A DNA stretch of 64,000 bases, taken from an uncultured Paracoccaceae bacterium (GTDB taxonomy: Bacteria; Pseudomonadota; Alphaproteobacteria; Rhodobacterales; Rhodobacteraceae). A program made the position numbers and the translations under genes. The stretch spans positions 11,807 to 75,806 of the forward strand of contig CALFSV010000068.1 of the NCBI GenBank assembly GCA_937916485.1, in the 5' to 3' direction. Each line of letters starts with the position of its first letter. Positions within the stretch are counted from its first letter, which is position 1. This document shows, piece by piece, positions 11,830 through 22,076 of the stretch. The notes under the pieces are model-generated. The model was not told the DNA's origin and did not search any database. It saw only the letters and a program-made list of their open reading frames with translations.

Positions 11830-12772
11830 TCCGGGGCAGCTTGGATAGGATTGAGCGGGCCTGTGCGCAATCGGCGTCCATCTGAGCGATGAGGGGATCA
11901 AGCCCGTCGAACTTCAGCTCTGGCCGCAGGAAATCGACAAGCGCGACTGAGAGGGTCGAGCCGTAAAGGTCGCCCTTGAAATCAAACAGAAATGTCTCGC
12001 AATTTGGCACGTTCTCGCCAAAGGTCGGGCGCACGCCGATAGAGGCTGCCCCACCGTAGTGGCCGGCATGTGGGCCATCCAGCACTGCGACCGTCACGGC
12101 ATAGACCCCAAAGCGGGGGGGATGCAGTCCGGCGATAGACATGTTGGCCGTTGGAAAGCCCAGATCACGGCCGCGCTGATCGCCCCGAATGACCTCACCT
12201 TCAATCCGGTGCCAATGGCCAAGCATGGCGGCCGCATCTCTTGGCCGACCTTCGCCAAGGGCGGTCCGGATGGCGGTGCTCGAGACTTCGCCAGCCCCAA
12301 GGTCGAGCATCGGGGTGACGGTCAGGCCGAACCCCATCTCGGCCCCGAAACGTCCCAGATCCTCGGTCGTGCCGACCCGTCCCTTGCCGAAACAGAAGTC
12401 CTCTCCAACAACGACATGGGCGAGGCCCAGCCGATCCTTGATCACGAGGCTTGCAAATTCCTGCGCTGAAAGCGCCGCAAGGGCCCCGTTAAAGGGCAGT
12501 TCATACAGTTTTTCGACACCAAGCTTCTGCAGGCGGTGGGCTTTGGCGGTCGCGTTCATCAATCGGAAGGGATCGCCCCCGGGGTTGAAGAACTGCCTTG
12601 GATGCGGCTCGAACGTCATGACGCCAAGCGGCGCCCCAAGATCGCGCGCGACAGTGCGGGCCAGATCGATGACCGCCTGATGCCCAAGGTGAACACCGTC
12701 AAAGTTACCGATGGCGGCAACGGCACCCCGGTCGGTTGGGTCAATGAAAAGAGAGTCTCGGATGATGCGCAT
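11822..12772 (-). CDS. ribF: Bifunctional riboflavin kinase/FMN adenylyltransferase
   Basis: A 316-residue enzyme that converts riboflavin to FMN and FAD. The N-terminal nucleotidyltransferase domain carries GNFDGVHLGHQ near residue 22 and the VVGEDFCFGKGRVG loop. The C-terminal flavokinase domain carries RGDQRGRDLGFPTANM with the PTAN motif, then GVYAV and the late ETFLFDF segment. It heads a leftward cluster with ycgN and the aldolase and lies 47 bases downstream of maoC. There is no FMN riboswitch upstream in the short gap. Confidence 0.96.
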   Translation of the reverse strand: MRIIRDSLFIDPTDRGAVAAIGNFDGVHLGHQAVIDLARTVARDLGAPLGVMTFEPHPRQFFNPGGDPFRLMNATAKAHRLQKLGVEKLYELPFNGALAALSAQEFASLVIKDRLGLAHVVVGEDFCFGKGRVGTTEDLGRFGAEMGFGLTVTPMLDLGAGEVSSTAIRTALGEGRPRDAAAMLGHWHRIEGEVIRGDQRGRDLGFPTANMSIAGLHPPRFGVYAVTVAVLDGPHAGHYGGAASIGVRPTFGENVPNCETFLFDFKGDLYGSTLSVALVDFLRPELKFDGLDPLIAQMDADCAQARSILSKLPRNG

Positions 12773-12819
12773 AGCGCTGCCTAGCGCGGCCCGCGCAGGC
12801 GTGCAAGCCGGGCGCGTCG

Positions 12820-13275
12820 CTAGTCGAACTTACGGGACGGGGCGAGGACCACGGCCTCACCTGTCAGAACCTTTTTCCCGTCGACCAGACAACGGGTTTC
12901 CATCGTTACGCGGCGGCGCGAATGGTCGATGGACAGGACCTCGACTTCCGCGGTGACAACGTCGTCGGGGCGGACCGGGCCAAGGAACTTTAGGGACTGG
13001 CCCAGGTAGACCGTCCCGTGTCCCGGCAATTGTTCCCCGATCACCGCCGAAATCAGCCCGGCGGTCAGCATCCCATGGGCAATACGCCCCCCAAAGATGG
13101 TATCCTGCGCGTAGCTTTCATCAAGGTGCACGGGGTTTCTGTCGGTGGTCACTTCGGCAAAAAGGCTGATGTCATGATCGGTCACACGCTTGGTCAGGGA
13201 CCTGATCATACCGATCTCGATATCCTCGATACAAATGGTGCCCCGGGGCAGATTATGGTGCATCTCGTCCAACAT
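12820..13275 (-). CDS. MaoC-family hotdog-fold dehydratase
   Basis: A 151-residue single hotdog-fold protein of the (R)-specific enoyl-CoA hydratase group. The hydratase motif is present: DRNPVHLDESYAQDTIFGGRIAHGM, with the catalytic aspartate and histidine, around residues 44-69. The acyl substrate is unknown. I start at ATG 13275, with GAGGCGAC upstream, rather than the in-frame codon at 13296. It sits between the HAD-hydrolase gene and ribF on the same strand. Confidence 0.9.
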   Translation of the reverse strand: MLDEMHHNLPRGTICIEDIEIGMIRSLTKRVTDHDISLFAEVTTDRNPVHLDESYAQDTIFGGRIAHGMLTAGLISAVIGEQLPGHGTVYLGQSLKFLGPVRPDDVVTAEVEVLSIDHSRRRVTMETRCLVDGKKVLTGEAVVLAPSRKFD

Positions 13276-13364
13276 GTCGCCTCGCCCTCGTAACAAAGAA
13301 ACCCGAAATGGGCGTATCTTTGAAACTTAATTGCGCGACGAGCGCCGAAAGTCAAGCGTGGAGG

Positions 13365-14237
13365 TCAGCGAAGATAGCCGATGGCAAAAGTTGGGGACAT
13401 CATTTCACCGTCCAGAAAGGACTTGAGCGCCGCGGGGTCCGGCTGATCGGTTGTCAGCGTTTCCCCTGCTGCGAGTCCGCCTGTGATGAACAGACTGTCA
13501 AGGTCTTCGCCCATCGCGCCCCGGATGTCCGTGTGAATACCGTCCCCGATGGCGATGATGTTGCTTGTGGACGGATCGACGCCAAGGCTTGCCAGCCGCC
13601 GCCGGGCCAGATCATAAATCGGGGGATGCGGTTTGCCGAAGTAAAGGCTTTCGCCGCCCATCTCGGTGTAAAGGGCGGCAAGCGCGCCTGCACACCACTC
13701 CCGGCTTTCGCCGCGGTCGACGACGATGTCGGGATTGGCACACAAGAGCTTAAGGCCCTTTTGCTTGGCATAAAGAAACTGGGGCCGATAGACGGCCGGG
13801 TCGGCATGGGAGTCATCGGGTCCGCAGCAGACGATCCCTTCGGCCTCTTCCAGCGGGACCTGAGTGATCTTAACCGGGTTATCAATGAGGTTGAGCGGGG
13901 CAAAAAAGCTTTGGTCGTGGTCTTCACCGATGAACCAGACCTTATGCCCTACGACACCCTCATACATGGCCGCCCGCGCGCTATCGCCAGAGGTCGCAAT
14001 GATGTCCCACGCATCTTCGGGGATACCAAGGCGGGCAATCTGTGCTTCGACGGGTCCGCGGGGGCGCGGCGCGTTGGTGACCAGAACGACCTTGCCGCCA
14101 CGCTCCCGAAACCCTTGCATTGCAGCGATGGCGGCGGGAAAGGCCACGACGCCGTTGTGCATGCAGCCCCACAGGTCGACAAAGGCCGCGTCATAGCGAT
14201 CCGAGATGTCGGAAAAAGCGGTGATGATCTCGGTCAT
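13365..14237 (-). CDS. TIGR01459-type HAD-superfamily class IIA hydrolase
   Basis: A 290-residue HAD phosphatase-like protein. Motif I is FVDLWGCMHNG near residue 20, motif II VLVTNAPRP near residue 52, with a class IIA cap between motifs II and III. Motif III/IV is FGKPHPPIYDLA, then IIAIGDGIHTDIRGA near residue 235. NagD-like relatives dephosphorylate sugar phosphates or nucleotides, but this alphaproteobacterial subgroup has no assigned substrate. The ribosome site AAAGG precedes the ATG. It lies 60 bases downstream of ppaC. Confidence 0.9.
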   Translation of the reverse strand: MTEIITAFSDISDRYDAAFVDLWGCMHNGVVAFPAAIAAMQGFRERGGKVVLVTNAPRPRGPVEAQIARLGIPEDAWDIIATSGDSARAAMYEGVVGHKVWFIGEDHDQSFFAPLNLIDNPVKITQVPLEEAEGIVCCGPDDSHADPAVYRPQFLYAKQKGLKLLCANPDIVVDRGESREWCAGALAALYTEMGGESLYFGKPHPPIYDLARRRLASLGVDPSTSNIIAIGDGIHTDIRGAMGEDLDSLFITGGLAAGETLTTDQPDPAALKSFLDGEMMSPTFAIGYLR

Positions 14238-14297
14238 GGCGGGCCTTTCGGGGCAGGGGAAGGTGGTGGCGCGGACCTCCGCACCACCGGTTTCGGA

Positions 14298-15215
14298 TCA
14301 GACCTTGAGGGCCGGGATGATCTGCTTTTTCCGGCTCATGATCCCGGGCAGGACCACTGTGTCGCCGGTCACGGTGCAGCCGAAAGAGGCTTCGGCAATC
14401 TGCTTGACCCGGTCATTGGGGACGAGCAGCGTCGCCTCTTCGTTCAGAATGTCGATGATGAACAACATGACTTCCTGCGCACCGTCCTCTTGCGCGACGC
14501 CCGGCATGGCGGCCATCAGGGCGTCCTTGCGGGACAGGACAGTGGCGGGCGATGTGGTTTCAAGAACCGACACACGCAGGTCGGTGCCGTCGACGGTGTA
14601 TTCCTTCGAATCCATCTGCAACAGCTCGGCTTCGGAGAAGGCCGACACATCGGACTTTGCCGCGAACATCTCGGCGGCGAAATCGGGGATCGACACGCCA
14701 AGATCGCTTGCCAACGCTTCGGCCACGGCCTTGTCGTGGGGCGTCGTGGTGGGCGAGCGGAATTCAAGCGTGTCGGACAGGATGCACGACAGCATCAGGC
14801 CCTTGATCCCCTCGGGCGCATGGCCAAGATGGTCGCCCATCAGGTCGTGCATGATGGTGGCGGTGCAGGCCAGCGGGCGGATCGTGATGTCGATCGGGCC
14901 TTTCGTCTCAAGCCCGCCGACCAGCTTGTGGTGGTCGATGATCGCCCGCAAGTCCGCCTTGTTGATCGAGGCCGGCAGTTCGGCCGGGTTGTTGGTGTCG
15001 ACGATGACAACAGCCTGATCTTCGGCCACATCCGAAATGATCTCGGGCAGATCAAATCCCCAACGCTCTGCGACAAAGGCCGCTTCTGTGTTTGGTTGAC
15101 CCAGAAGGCGGGCCTCTGCGGGTGTGCCTGTGTGAGAAAGGTACCAGGCCCAGATAAGGGGGGAGCCGGTGGAATCGGTATCGGGGGCCTTGTGGCCGAA
15201 AACAAGCGTTGTCAT
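14298..15215 (-). CDS. ppaC: Manganese-dependent (family II) inorganic pyrophosphatase
   Basis: A 305-residue DHH-superfamily pyrophosphatase. Motif FGHKAPDTDS (residues 7-16) carries His and Asp metal ligands, IVDTNNP has the next aspartate, and IIDHHK is the DHH signature. The C-terminal DHHA2 domain ends with GIMSRKKQIIPAL, in which the SRKKQ signature binds substrate. Family II enzymes are commoner in Firmicutes but occur in several alphaproteobacteria. It is the first gene of a leftward run with the HAD and MaoC genes. Confidence 0.95.
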   Translation of the reverse strand: MTTLVFGHKAPDTDSTGSPLIWAWYLSHTGTPAEARLLGQPNTEAAFVAERWGFDLPEIISDVAEDQAVVIVDTNNPAELPASINKADLRAIIDHHKLVGGLETKGPIDITIRPLACTATIMHDLMGDHLGHAPEGIKGLMLSCILSDTLEFRSPTTTPHDKAVAEALASDLGVSIPDFAAEMFAAKSDVSAFSEAELLQMDSKEYTVDGTDLRVSVLETTSPATVLSRKDALMAAMPGVAQEDGAQEVMLFIIDILNEEATLLVPNDRVKQIAEASFGCTVTGDTVVLPGIMSRKKQIIPALKV

Positions 15216-15273
15216 GGTCTGGAAACCTGTCGGTTGGGGGCAATCGCGGGCCTTATAGGAGGGTGTGCGGCCA

Positions 15274-15966
15274 GTGTCACGCGTCAGAGTGCAACCGCAG
15301 CATGACAGACCGACCCGAGAGGCGGATCTGTATCCGCCGGTAAAGGCCTGGCTCGAGGCTCAGGGCTATGAGGTTCGCGGAGAGGTCGGGGCCGCGGACG
15401 TGGTAGCGCGGCGCGAGGGTTTTCCCATGGTGTTGGTCGAGCTGAAGCTGGGGTTCTCGCTTGCCCTGTTTCATCAGGGCATCGCCCGCCTGGCCCTGAC
15501 CGATCAGGTCTGGCTTGCCGTGCCGACACCGGGCAAACGGGCGCGCCGCGACAATGTGGCGATGGCCCGCCGCCTTGGCCTAGGGGTGCTGTGCGTCCGC
15601 ATCCGCGACGGCCATGTAGATGCGCTGTGTGCGCCCGGCCCTTACGCGCCGCGCAAGTCGGCCAAGAAGGTGGCGCGGGTGGAAAAGGCCTTTGACCGGC
15701 TGCGGGGCGATCCCAATGCGGGTGGGTCAAGCCGTTATGGCATCGTCACCGCCTACCGCGCCGACGCCATCCGCTGCGCACGGTTTCTGGCCATTCATGG
15801 CCCGTCCAAAGGCTCGGATGTATCCCAGTCGACCGAGGTGCCGGTGGCAACCCGGATCATGGCCGACAACCCCTATGGCTGGTTCGAACGAGTGAGCCGT
15901 GGGGTCTATGGTTTGACATCGGACGGGCAAAAGGGGCTGGCCGATTACGGCGACCTGGACCTTTAG
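15274..15966 (+). CDS. DUF2161 family PD-(D/E)XK phosphodiesterase-like protein
   Basis: A protein of about 230 residues with a nuclease-like N-terminal domain: EADLYPPVKAWLEAQGY, then ADVVARREGFPMVLVELKLGF, which reads as the D...ExK core. The C-terminal part ends in a winged-helix-like piece (NPYGWFERVSRGVYGLTSDG). Function is unknown; family annotation is putative phosphodiesterase. Start choice is uncertain: GTG codons occur at 15265, 15274 and 15289, and AGGAGGG at 15257-15263 best serves 15274. Its last four bases overlap the convergent TraB/GumN gene. Confidence 0.82.
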   Translation: MSRVRVQPQHDRPTREADLYPPVKAWLEAQGYEVRGEVGAADVVARREGFPMVLVELKLGFSLALFHQGIARLALTDQVWLAVPTPGKRARRDNVAMARRLGLGVLCVRIRDGHVDALCAPGPYAPRKSAKKVARVEKAFDRLRGDPNAGGSSRYGIVTAYRADAIRCARFLAIHGPSKGSDVSQSTEVPVATRIMADNPYGWFERVSRGVYGLTSDGQKGLADYGDLDL

Positions 15967-16955
15967 GGGAGGTAGGGTGCGATCGCCCAGCCGTCGTTCT
16001 GCAATCGGGCCAGCACGCCACCCTCACCGATCAGATGGGCGGCCCCTGCTGCCACCACCAGCCTGTCATTGGTGGCACTCGCCTGGGCAATAACGGGCAT
16101 CCAGGCTGCATTGCGCCGGTCCAGCATCAGCGTTTCCGTTAGGGCAAAGGCGGCCTCTGTGGCGGCGGGATCGATATCGTCGATGTAATTGGCGGCAAGC
16201 TCAGACATCGCCCAGACTTGGGCGATCTGGCCAGCGAAGTAGCCGTCGAGCATGGCGACAAAGGCCTCGGCTTGTATGTCCGGGCCAAGGATGGACAGGC
16301 GCAGCATGTCGATCTGGTCAGACAGTGGAACCTCGGCGAACAGAGTCGGTAGCGTGCTCCAGGGTTCCAACGCCTGCATCGGGACGCCCGCCCCCTCGGC
16401 GACATCCATGATCTGTTGATCAAGGCCACGTGCCCCGCCAAGCAAGTCGTCCATCGCACAGGGCGGCAGTGACAGCGATGCCATCAGGAACCAGGGTTGC
16501 GATTTGGCCGCCAGAAAACTGGGCATCTGGCGGTCGCGGGCGGCTGCTGCAAGGGCGTCCCAGGTCGCCTTGTCCAGTTGATCGGGCAAGGACGGGCCTT
16601 CGTCGATAAAGACCAGCGACGTGTCACTAGCAATTGCCTCCTGCATTTCACGCTCTTCCTGCGGGGTCATTTCAAGCAGGATCAGGTCGGCACCGGTCAG
16701 GACCGGGTCGATGGCGGTCAGAATGGCGCTGTGGCGGGGATCTGGCAGATGCATGGTGCCGATCACCGTGATCTGGTGGTCTTCTTTGGTCGCAGTCCAG
16801 AACAGCCCGTCGCCAAAAGGTACGGCCGCCGTTGTGGCATCAAGCGCCGCCCTTTCGGCATCTGACAGTCGGTCAAGCAGGCTGGGCCCAACACATGCTG
16901 CGAAGAGGGCCTGAGGGGCAAGAAGCAGGGCGGCGGCAAAAGCGTAAACGCGCAT
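15963..16955 (-). CDS. TraB/GumN family secreted protein
   Basis: A 330-residue protein with a clear Sec signal peptide (MRVYAFAAALLLAPQALFA, cleavage near residue 19). The mature part has the TraB/GumN pattern: an early GTMH with nearby aspartate (ITVIGTMHLPDPR), LILLEMTPQEE, and a late VVAAGAAHLIGEGGVLARLQNDGW, the GxxH signature. Members fold like Tiki/EreA hydrolases with paired GxxH histidines; the substrate is unknown. AGGACACC precedes the ATG. Confidence 0.9.
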   Translation of the reverse strand: MRVYAFAAALLLAPQALFAACVGPSLLDRLSDAERAALDATTAAVPFGDGLFWTATKEDHQITVIGTMHLPDPRHSAILTAIDPVLTGADLILLEMTPQEEREMQEAIASDTSLVFIDEGPSLPDQLDKATWDALAAAARDRQMPSFLAAKSQPWFLMASLSLPPCAMDDLLGGARGLDQQIMDVAEGAGVPMQALEPWSTLPTLFAEVPLSDQIDMLRLSILGPDIQAEAFVAMLDGYFAGQIAQVWAMSELAANYIDDIDPAATEAAFALTETLMLDRRNAAWMPVIAQASATNDRLVVAAGAAHLIGEGGVLARLQNDGWAIAPYLP

Positions 16956-17012
16956 CGTCGGGTGTCCTGTCAGTGTCTGTCTGATGTGACCCTAGGTGGT
17001 CGCCGCGCGAGT

Positions 17013-17042
17013 CTCAACCAGCGCGGCCTCAACCAGCGCGGC
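17013..17042. repeat. Perfect 15-bp tandem duplication
   Basis: CTCAACCAGCGCGGC occurs twice head to tail between the TraB/GumN start and the small hypothetical gene. It is a simple local duplication with no other copy noticed in the window. Confidence 0.8.
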
Positions 17043-17046
17043 CGGC

Positions 17047-17298
17047 TCAATGTGCCGGGCTACGCATCGGCCGCGACCACCACCGGGTCAGCCAGCCGCC
17101 CTTGTGGACGCGAGGCTGGTCGGTGACCCGTGGCGGTGCAGGTGGTCCGATGACGTCATGCGGCAGGACCGGATCGTTGCCCGTATAGGACAGCGTCAGC
17201 CGCTCGGGCTGGTTGCGCTGCACCACGGGGCGGTCCTGCGTTGGAAATGCGTCGCGGGGGCCGACCTTGCGGTCGACAAAAAAGAATGGCGTGCTCAT
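17047..17298 (-). CDS. Hypothetical protein, proline/arginine-rich
   Basis: A possible 83-residue protein beginning STPFFFVDRKVGPRD. I do not recognise a domain; it is basic, with PPAPPR and WLTRWWSRP near the end and no membrane segment. The ribosome site is weak (AGGACG about 8 bases before ATG 17298). Support comes from the lack of an alternative gene in this gap and its position ahead of the groESL control region. It could be a chance open frame. Confidence 0.4.
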   Translation of the reverse strand: MSTPFFFVDRKVGPRDAFPTQDRPVVQRNQPERLTLSYTGNDPVLPHDVIGPPAPPRVTDQPRVHKGGWLTRWWSRPMRSPAH

Positions 17299-17611
17299 GG
17301 AGGGTCGTCCTGATATGTCGGAGGCATGGCGGCGCAAGGGCCGCGGCAATAGGCTGCGGGCGCTCAAAGGGCGCTCATAAGGATCCTCATTAGCATTGCA
17401 GCCTCCGTCATAGGTCGGGTCGATGACGTCGTTTATCCGAAAGGGTGGTTGTCTGGCTACTGTTTTCCGGACTGGTTCGGAAATGTGGCATTATGGCAGC
17501 TGTCCAGTATTGGGACGTGGGCAGGTCACCGGGTTGCAGATCCATCGGGCGTCTGGCAAATCATGCCGCAAATCTTCCCAACTTTTCACGACGAATTCGA
17601 GGGCCGGGTTG

Positions 17612-17640
17612 TTGACACCCGATGGCGGCGCTTCTATCTA
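17612..17640 (+). promoter_or_regulatory. Sigma70-type promoter of groESL
   Basis: TTGACA (17612-17617) is a perfect -35 box, with a 17-base spacer and TATCTA (17635-17640) as -10. The expected transcription start falls at the left edge of the CIRCE palindrome, the usual arrangement for HrcA-repressed groESL. The remaining 300 bases upstream (17299-17611) show no gene I would support. Confidence 0.75.
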
Positions 17641-17643
17641 CAG

Positions 17644-17678
17644 CCCGTTATCACTCACATGAGATGAGTGCTAACGGG
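17644..17678. promoter_or_regulatory. CIRCE operator (HrcA binding site)
   Basis: TTATCACTC, nine bases, then GAGTGCTAA (17648-17674) matches the CIRCE inverted repeat with one deviation in the left arm (T for G). CCCG and CGGG extend the arms to 13 bases each. It sits between the promoter and groES, where HrcA would block transcription or act in the leader. No hrcA gene is in this window. Confidence 0.92.
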
Positions 17679-17730
17679 TCTCGCGCGGCGAGGCCCCTGG
17701 GAGAAAACTTTGAGCTGAGGAGCTACAAAG

Positions 17731-18018
17731 ATGGCATTTACACCGCTTCATGATCGCGTGCTCGTGCGTCGCGTAGAAGGCGACGAGAAAACCAAGGGCG
17801 GTCTTATCATTCCCGATAGCGCCAAGGAAAAGCCTGCTGAAGGCGAGATCGTCGCTTGCGGCGAAGGTGCACGCAAGGACAGCGGCGAGCTGATCCCCAT
17901 GGGCGTAAAGCCCGGCCAGACTGTTCTGTTTGGCAAGTGGTCCGGCACCGAAGTCAAGATCGACGGCGAAGACCTGCTGATCATGAAAGAATCCGACATT
18001 CTGGGCATCATTGCCTAA
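17731..18018 (+). CDS. groES: Co-chaperonin GroES
   Basis: A 95-residue Hsp10 that caps GroEL rings during protein folding. It has the N-terminal [14 protein letters not shown], the mobile loop [17 protein letters not shown] (residues 17-33), and the closing [14 protein letters not shown] lies 8 bases before the ATG. It is followed 77 bases later by groEL and is controlled by the promoter and CIRCE element immediately upstream. Confidence 0.98.
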   Translation: MAFTPLHDRVLVRRVEGDEKTKGGLIIPDSAKEKPAEGEIVACGEGARKDSGELIPMGVKPGQTVLFGKWSGTEVKIDGEDLLIMKESDILGIIA

Positions 18019-18068
18019 CTCTGCCGCTGTCGCCCGGCACGCATGTGATCGTGCTGTCGCACAGATGA

Positions 18069-19742
<1,674 letters not shown>

Positions 19743-19767
19743 TCAGCCCCCAAGGCTACGAGATAGA

Positions 19768-19797
19768 GGGGTCCGGCTTAAGCTGGGCCCCTTTTTT
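19768..19797 (+). terminator. Rho-independent terminator after groEL
   Basis: The arms GGGGTCCGGC and GCTGGGCCCC pair with two G-U wobbles around a TTAA loop, followed by six T residues. It closes the groESL operon. Confidence 0.92.
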
Positions 19798-19941
19798 GTT
19801 GCGGGTCCGCCTTTGATCAGGATGGACACCGTTCAGGCAGCGAACTGGGCAGATGACATCGGTTGGCTCCGCCAACGGCCCTTCCCGCCGGTATGATCCC
19901 GCCGCTCTTGCAATGGCGCAAGGAAGTCGCCAGCAAAGCGC

Positions 19942-20772
19942 ATGCGTCTTCTCTTGCTTACCACACTGACAATGGTCGCTTTTGCCGCGAACTCGGTGCT
20001 GAACCGGCTCGCCGTCAACCAATACGCCACGGACCCCGCCGCTTTTGCGGTGATCCGGGTCGCGTCGGGGGTTGTTGTCCTTTGGGTGCTGATCCGCGCG
20101 CGGGGGCTTGGTTGGCCAGGAGGCAACCCTTTGCGAAGGGTCGGTGCTGCGGCGGCGCTTGCCCTTTACATGATTGGCTTTTCTCTTGCCTACCTTAGCC
20201 TTGATACCGGCGTCGGCGCCCTGATCCTGTTTGGTGGTGTGCAGATGACGATGTTTGGCGGTGCCGCCCTGTCGGGGGAGAGGGTCGGGCTGGCCCGGGG
20301 AATAGGCGCGCTTACGGCGCTTGTCGGCCTGGCTGTCCTTGTCTGGCCCTCGGCCGAGGTGGCCTTGCCACTAGAGGGCATTGTCCTGATGGCCATGGCG
20401 GCTGTTGGCTGGGGTGTCTATTCCCTCATGGGCCGATCCGAGGCGGTTCCTCTTGCCGCGACCGGGGCCAACTTTGTCCTTTGTCTGCCCATGGTGATCC
20501 CGCTTGCGTGGTTGGGAACCGGTGAGACGTCGTTGGCAGGCATTGCACTTGCCATCCTTGCTGGTGGTGTCACATCGGGTCTGGGCTATGCCCTTTGGTA
20601 TGCGGTCGTCCCCGGGCTGGGCGCGACGCGGGCGGGCGTGGCGCAACTGAGCGTGCCCCTAATCGCGGCACTTGGCGGGCTGGTCTTTCTGGACGAGGCG
20701 CTGGGCTGGCGCTTTGGCGTAGCCGGCGTCCTGGTGTTAGGTGGGATCGGCCTGTCCCTTTGGCGACGGTAG
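19942..20772 (+). CDS. DMT-superfamily (EamA) transporter
   Basis: A 276-residue inner-membrane protein with about ten hydrophobic helices arranged as two EamA repeats. The first repeat contains NSVLNRLAVNQYATDPAAFAVIRV and the second starts near MAMAAVGWGVYSLMG. Family members export small metabolites such as amino acids or act as nucleotide-sugar transporters; the substrate cannot be predicted. The ribosome site is poor (AAGGAAG about 15 bases upstream). It is monocistronic and convergent with the NUDIX gene. Confidence 0.88.
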   Translation: MRLLLLTTLTMVAFAANSVLNRLAVNQYATDPAAFAVIRVASGVVVLWVLIRARGLGWPGGNPLRRVGAAAALALYMIGFSLAYLSLDTGVGALILFGGVQMTMFGGAALSGERVGLARGIGALTALVGLAVLVWPSAEVALPLEGIVLMAMAAVGWGVYSLMGRSEAVPLAATGANFVLCLPMVIPLAWLGTGETSLAGIALAILAGGVTSGLGYALWYAVVPGLGATRAGVAQLSVPLIAALGGLVFLDEALGWRFGVAGVLVLGGIGLSLWRR

Positions 20773-20793
20773 AGCGCCCGACGCGTAAAGACC

Positions 20794-21246
20794 CTAGCGC
20801 ATGATAGGTTCAAGGGGGTCATACAAGATGCCGCCCTCATCCCCCCAGGCCACGGTCGCAAGGCTGTCGGGTTTTACCGTCAATCCAGCCATCTCGGATC
20901 GGGTCACCCATCGCCGGTGGCTCACCACGCCTTCGGGATCGGTCCAGTCGCCATAGGGGTCTCCGGCGACAAGGGTGCAGCGAAAGTAGACGTCGACCTG
21001 GTGAAAGGTACCGCGCGGATCGTGAAACTCGTTCACGAGGCAGGGCAGGCCGACGGTGACGGTCAACCCCGCCTCCTCCATGACCTCGCGCCGCAGGTTG
21101 TCTGGCAGGCTGGAGTGTGGCTCAGCCCCGCCGCCGGGGGCGCACCACAGGTGATCGCGGCCCTTCCAGGCGTTGACCAGCAATAGCCTGTTATCCAGCA
21201 GGATGATGGCCCGGACGGCCAGACGGGGAGGGGGGCGCGGCGACAT
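20794..21246 (-). CDS. NUDIX hydrolase
   Basis: A 150-residue NUDIX-fold protein. The Nudix box is recognisable as GAEPHSSLPDNLRREVMEEAGL, with the catalytic REVMEE core intact; the first glutamate of the consensus appears to be serine. LLVNAWKGRDHLWCAPGGG precedes the box. Typical substrates are nucleoside diphosphates linked to another moiety; specificity is unknown. No good ribosome site is seen before ATG 21246. It diverges from the lipase-like gene. Confidence 0.86.
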   Translation of the reverse strand: MSPRPPPRLAVRAIILLDNRLLLVNAWKGRDHLWCAPGGGAEPHSSLPDNLRREVMEEAGLTVTVGLPCLVNEFHDPRGTFHQVDVYFRCTLVAGDPYGDWTDPEGVVSHRRWVTRSEMAGLTVKPDSLATVAWGDEGGILYDPLEPIMR

Positions 21247-21338
21247 GATCGGCTGACTTTGGCCACCATTGCGGCCCGGCGCAAGGTCAGATGAAACCGG
21301 TCCTGTGCCTTTGGCCCCAATGTGCTAGGTCAGAGGGT

Positions 21339-22067
21339 ATGCGCTTCATGACTACGCTCCTATTCGCCGTCGCTCTTGTTCCCGGTCCAAGCCGGGCGGA
21401 GGACTGCGTTGTTCTGCTTCATGGCCTAGCCCGAAGCGAGTATTCTCTGACGCCGATGTCCGAATACCTTGAGGCCGAGGGCTATCTGACCGTCAATCGG
21501 GGCTATCCCTCCACCACACTGACCATCGAAACGCTGGTGGAAGAGTACGTGCGGGGCGATGTAGAGGCCTGCGGTGACCGTCGGGTGCATTTCGTCACCC
21601 ATTCGATGGGTGGCATCCTGTTGCGGGCCTGGCTTACCCGGCACAGGCCAGCCAAGATGGGACGCGTCGTCATGATGGCCCCCCCGAATGGCGGGTCCGA
21701 GCTTGTCGATATCTTTGGTGATTTTGAGCCGTTTCAGTGGATCAACGGTCCGGCAGGCCTCGAGCTTGGGACCGGTCCAGACAGTGTGCCCAGCCAACTC
21801 CCCCTTCCGGTCTACGAGATCGGGATCATCGCCGGGACCGGTTCGCTGAACCCGGTCTATTCGGCGCTGATTGAAGGCCCGGACGACGGCAAGGTATCGG
21901 TCGCCTCGACCCGCCTTGAAGGCATGACCGATCACATGGTTCTGCCAGTCAGCCATACCTTTATGATGAACAATCCGCTTGTCATGGCCGAGGTCGCCGC
22001 GTTCCTTCGGGACGGTGCGTTCGACCGGGATCTGACGCTTGGCGATATTCTGCTTGGGCGGGACTAG
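21339..22067 (+). CDS. Secreted alpha/beta-hydrolase (lipase-like)
   Basis: A 242-residue alpha/beta-hydrolase with a short Sec signal peptide ([20 protein letters not shown]). The oxyanion region is [10 protein letters not shown] and the nucleophile elbow is THSMGG near residue 90. A late [11 protein letters not shown] supplies candidate acid and histidine residues. It resembles exported lipases or esterases without a chaperone. AGAGG precedes ATG 21339; the frame is open from 21291. The gene after it is convergent purK. Confidence 0.85.
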   Translation: MRFMTTLLFAVALVPGPSRAEDCVVLLHGLARSEYSLTPMSEYLEAEGYLTVNRGYPSTTLTIETLVEEYVRGDVEACGDRRVHFVTHSMGGILLRAWLTRHRPAKMGRVVMMAPPNGGSELVDIFGDFEPFQWINGPAGLELGTGPDSVPSQLPLPVYEIGIIAGTGSLNPVYSALIEGPDDGKVSVASTRLEGMTDHMVLPVSHTFMMNNPLVMAEVAAFLRDGAFDRDLTLGDILLGRD

Positions 22068-22076
22068 GGCGGCCCG

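Noticed and set aside
13308..15305. 665-codon plus-strand frame across the HAD and ppaC genes
   Set aside because: Covers two confidently assigned minus-strand genes and their gap; low-complexity antisense composition.
17423..17667. Two overlapping plus-strand frames of 70-80 codons before groES
   Set aside because: Both run through the groESL promoter and CIRCE operator and lack ribosome sites.
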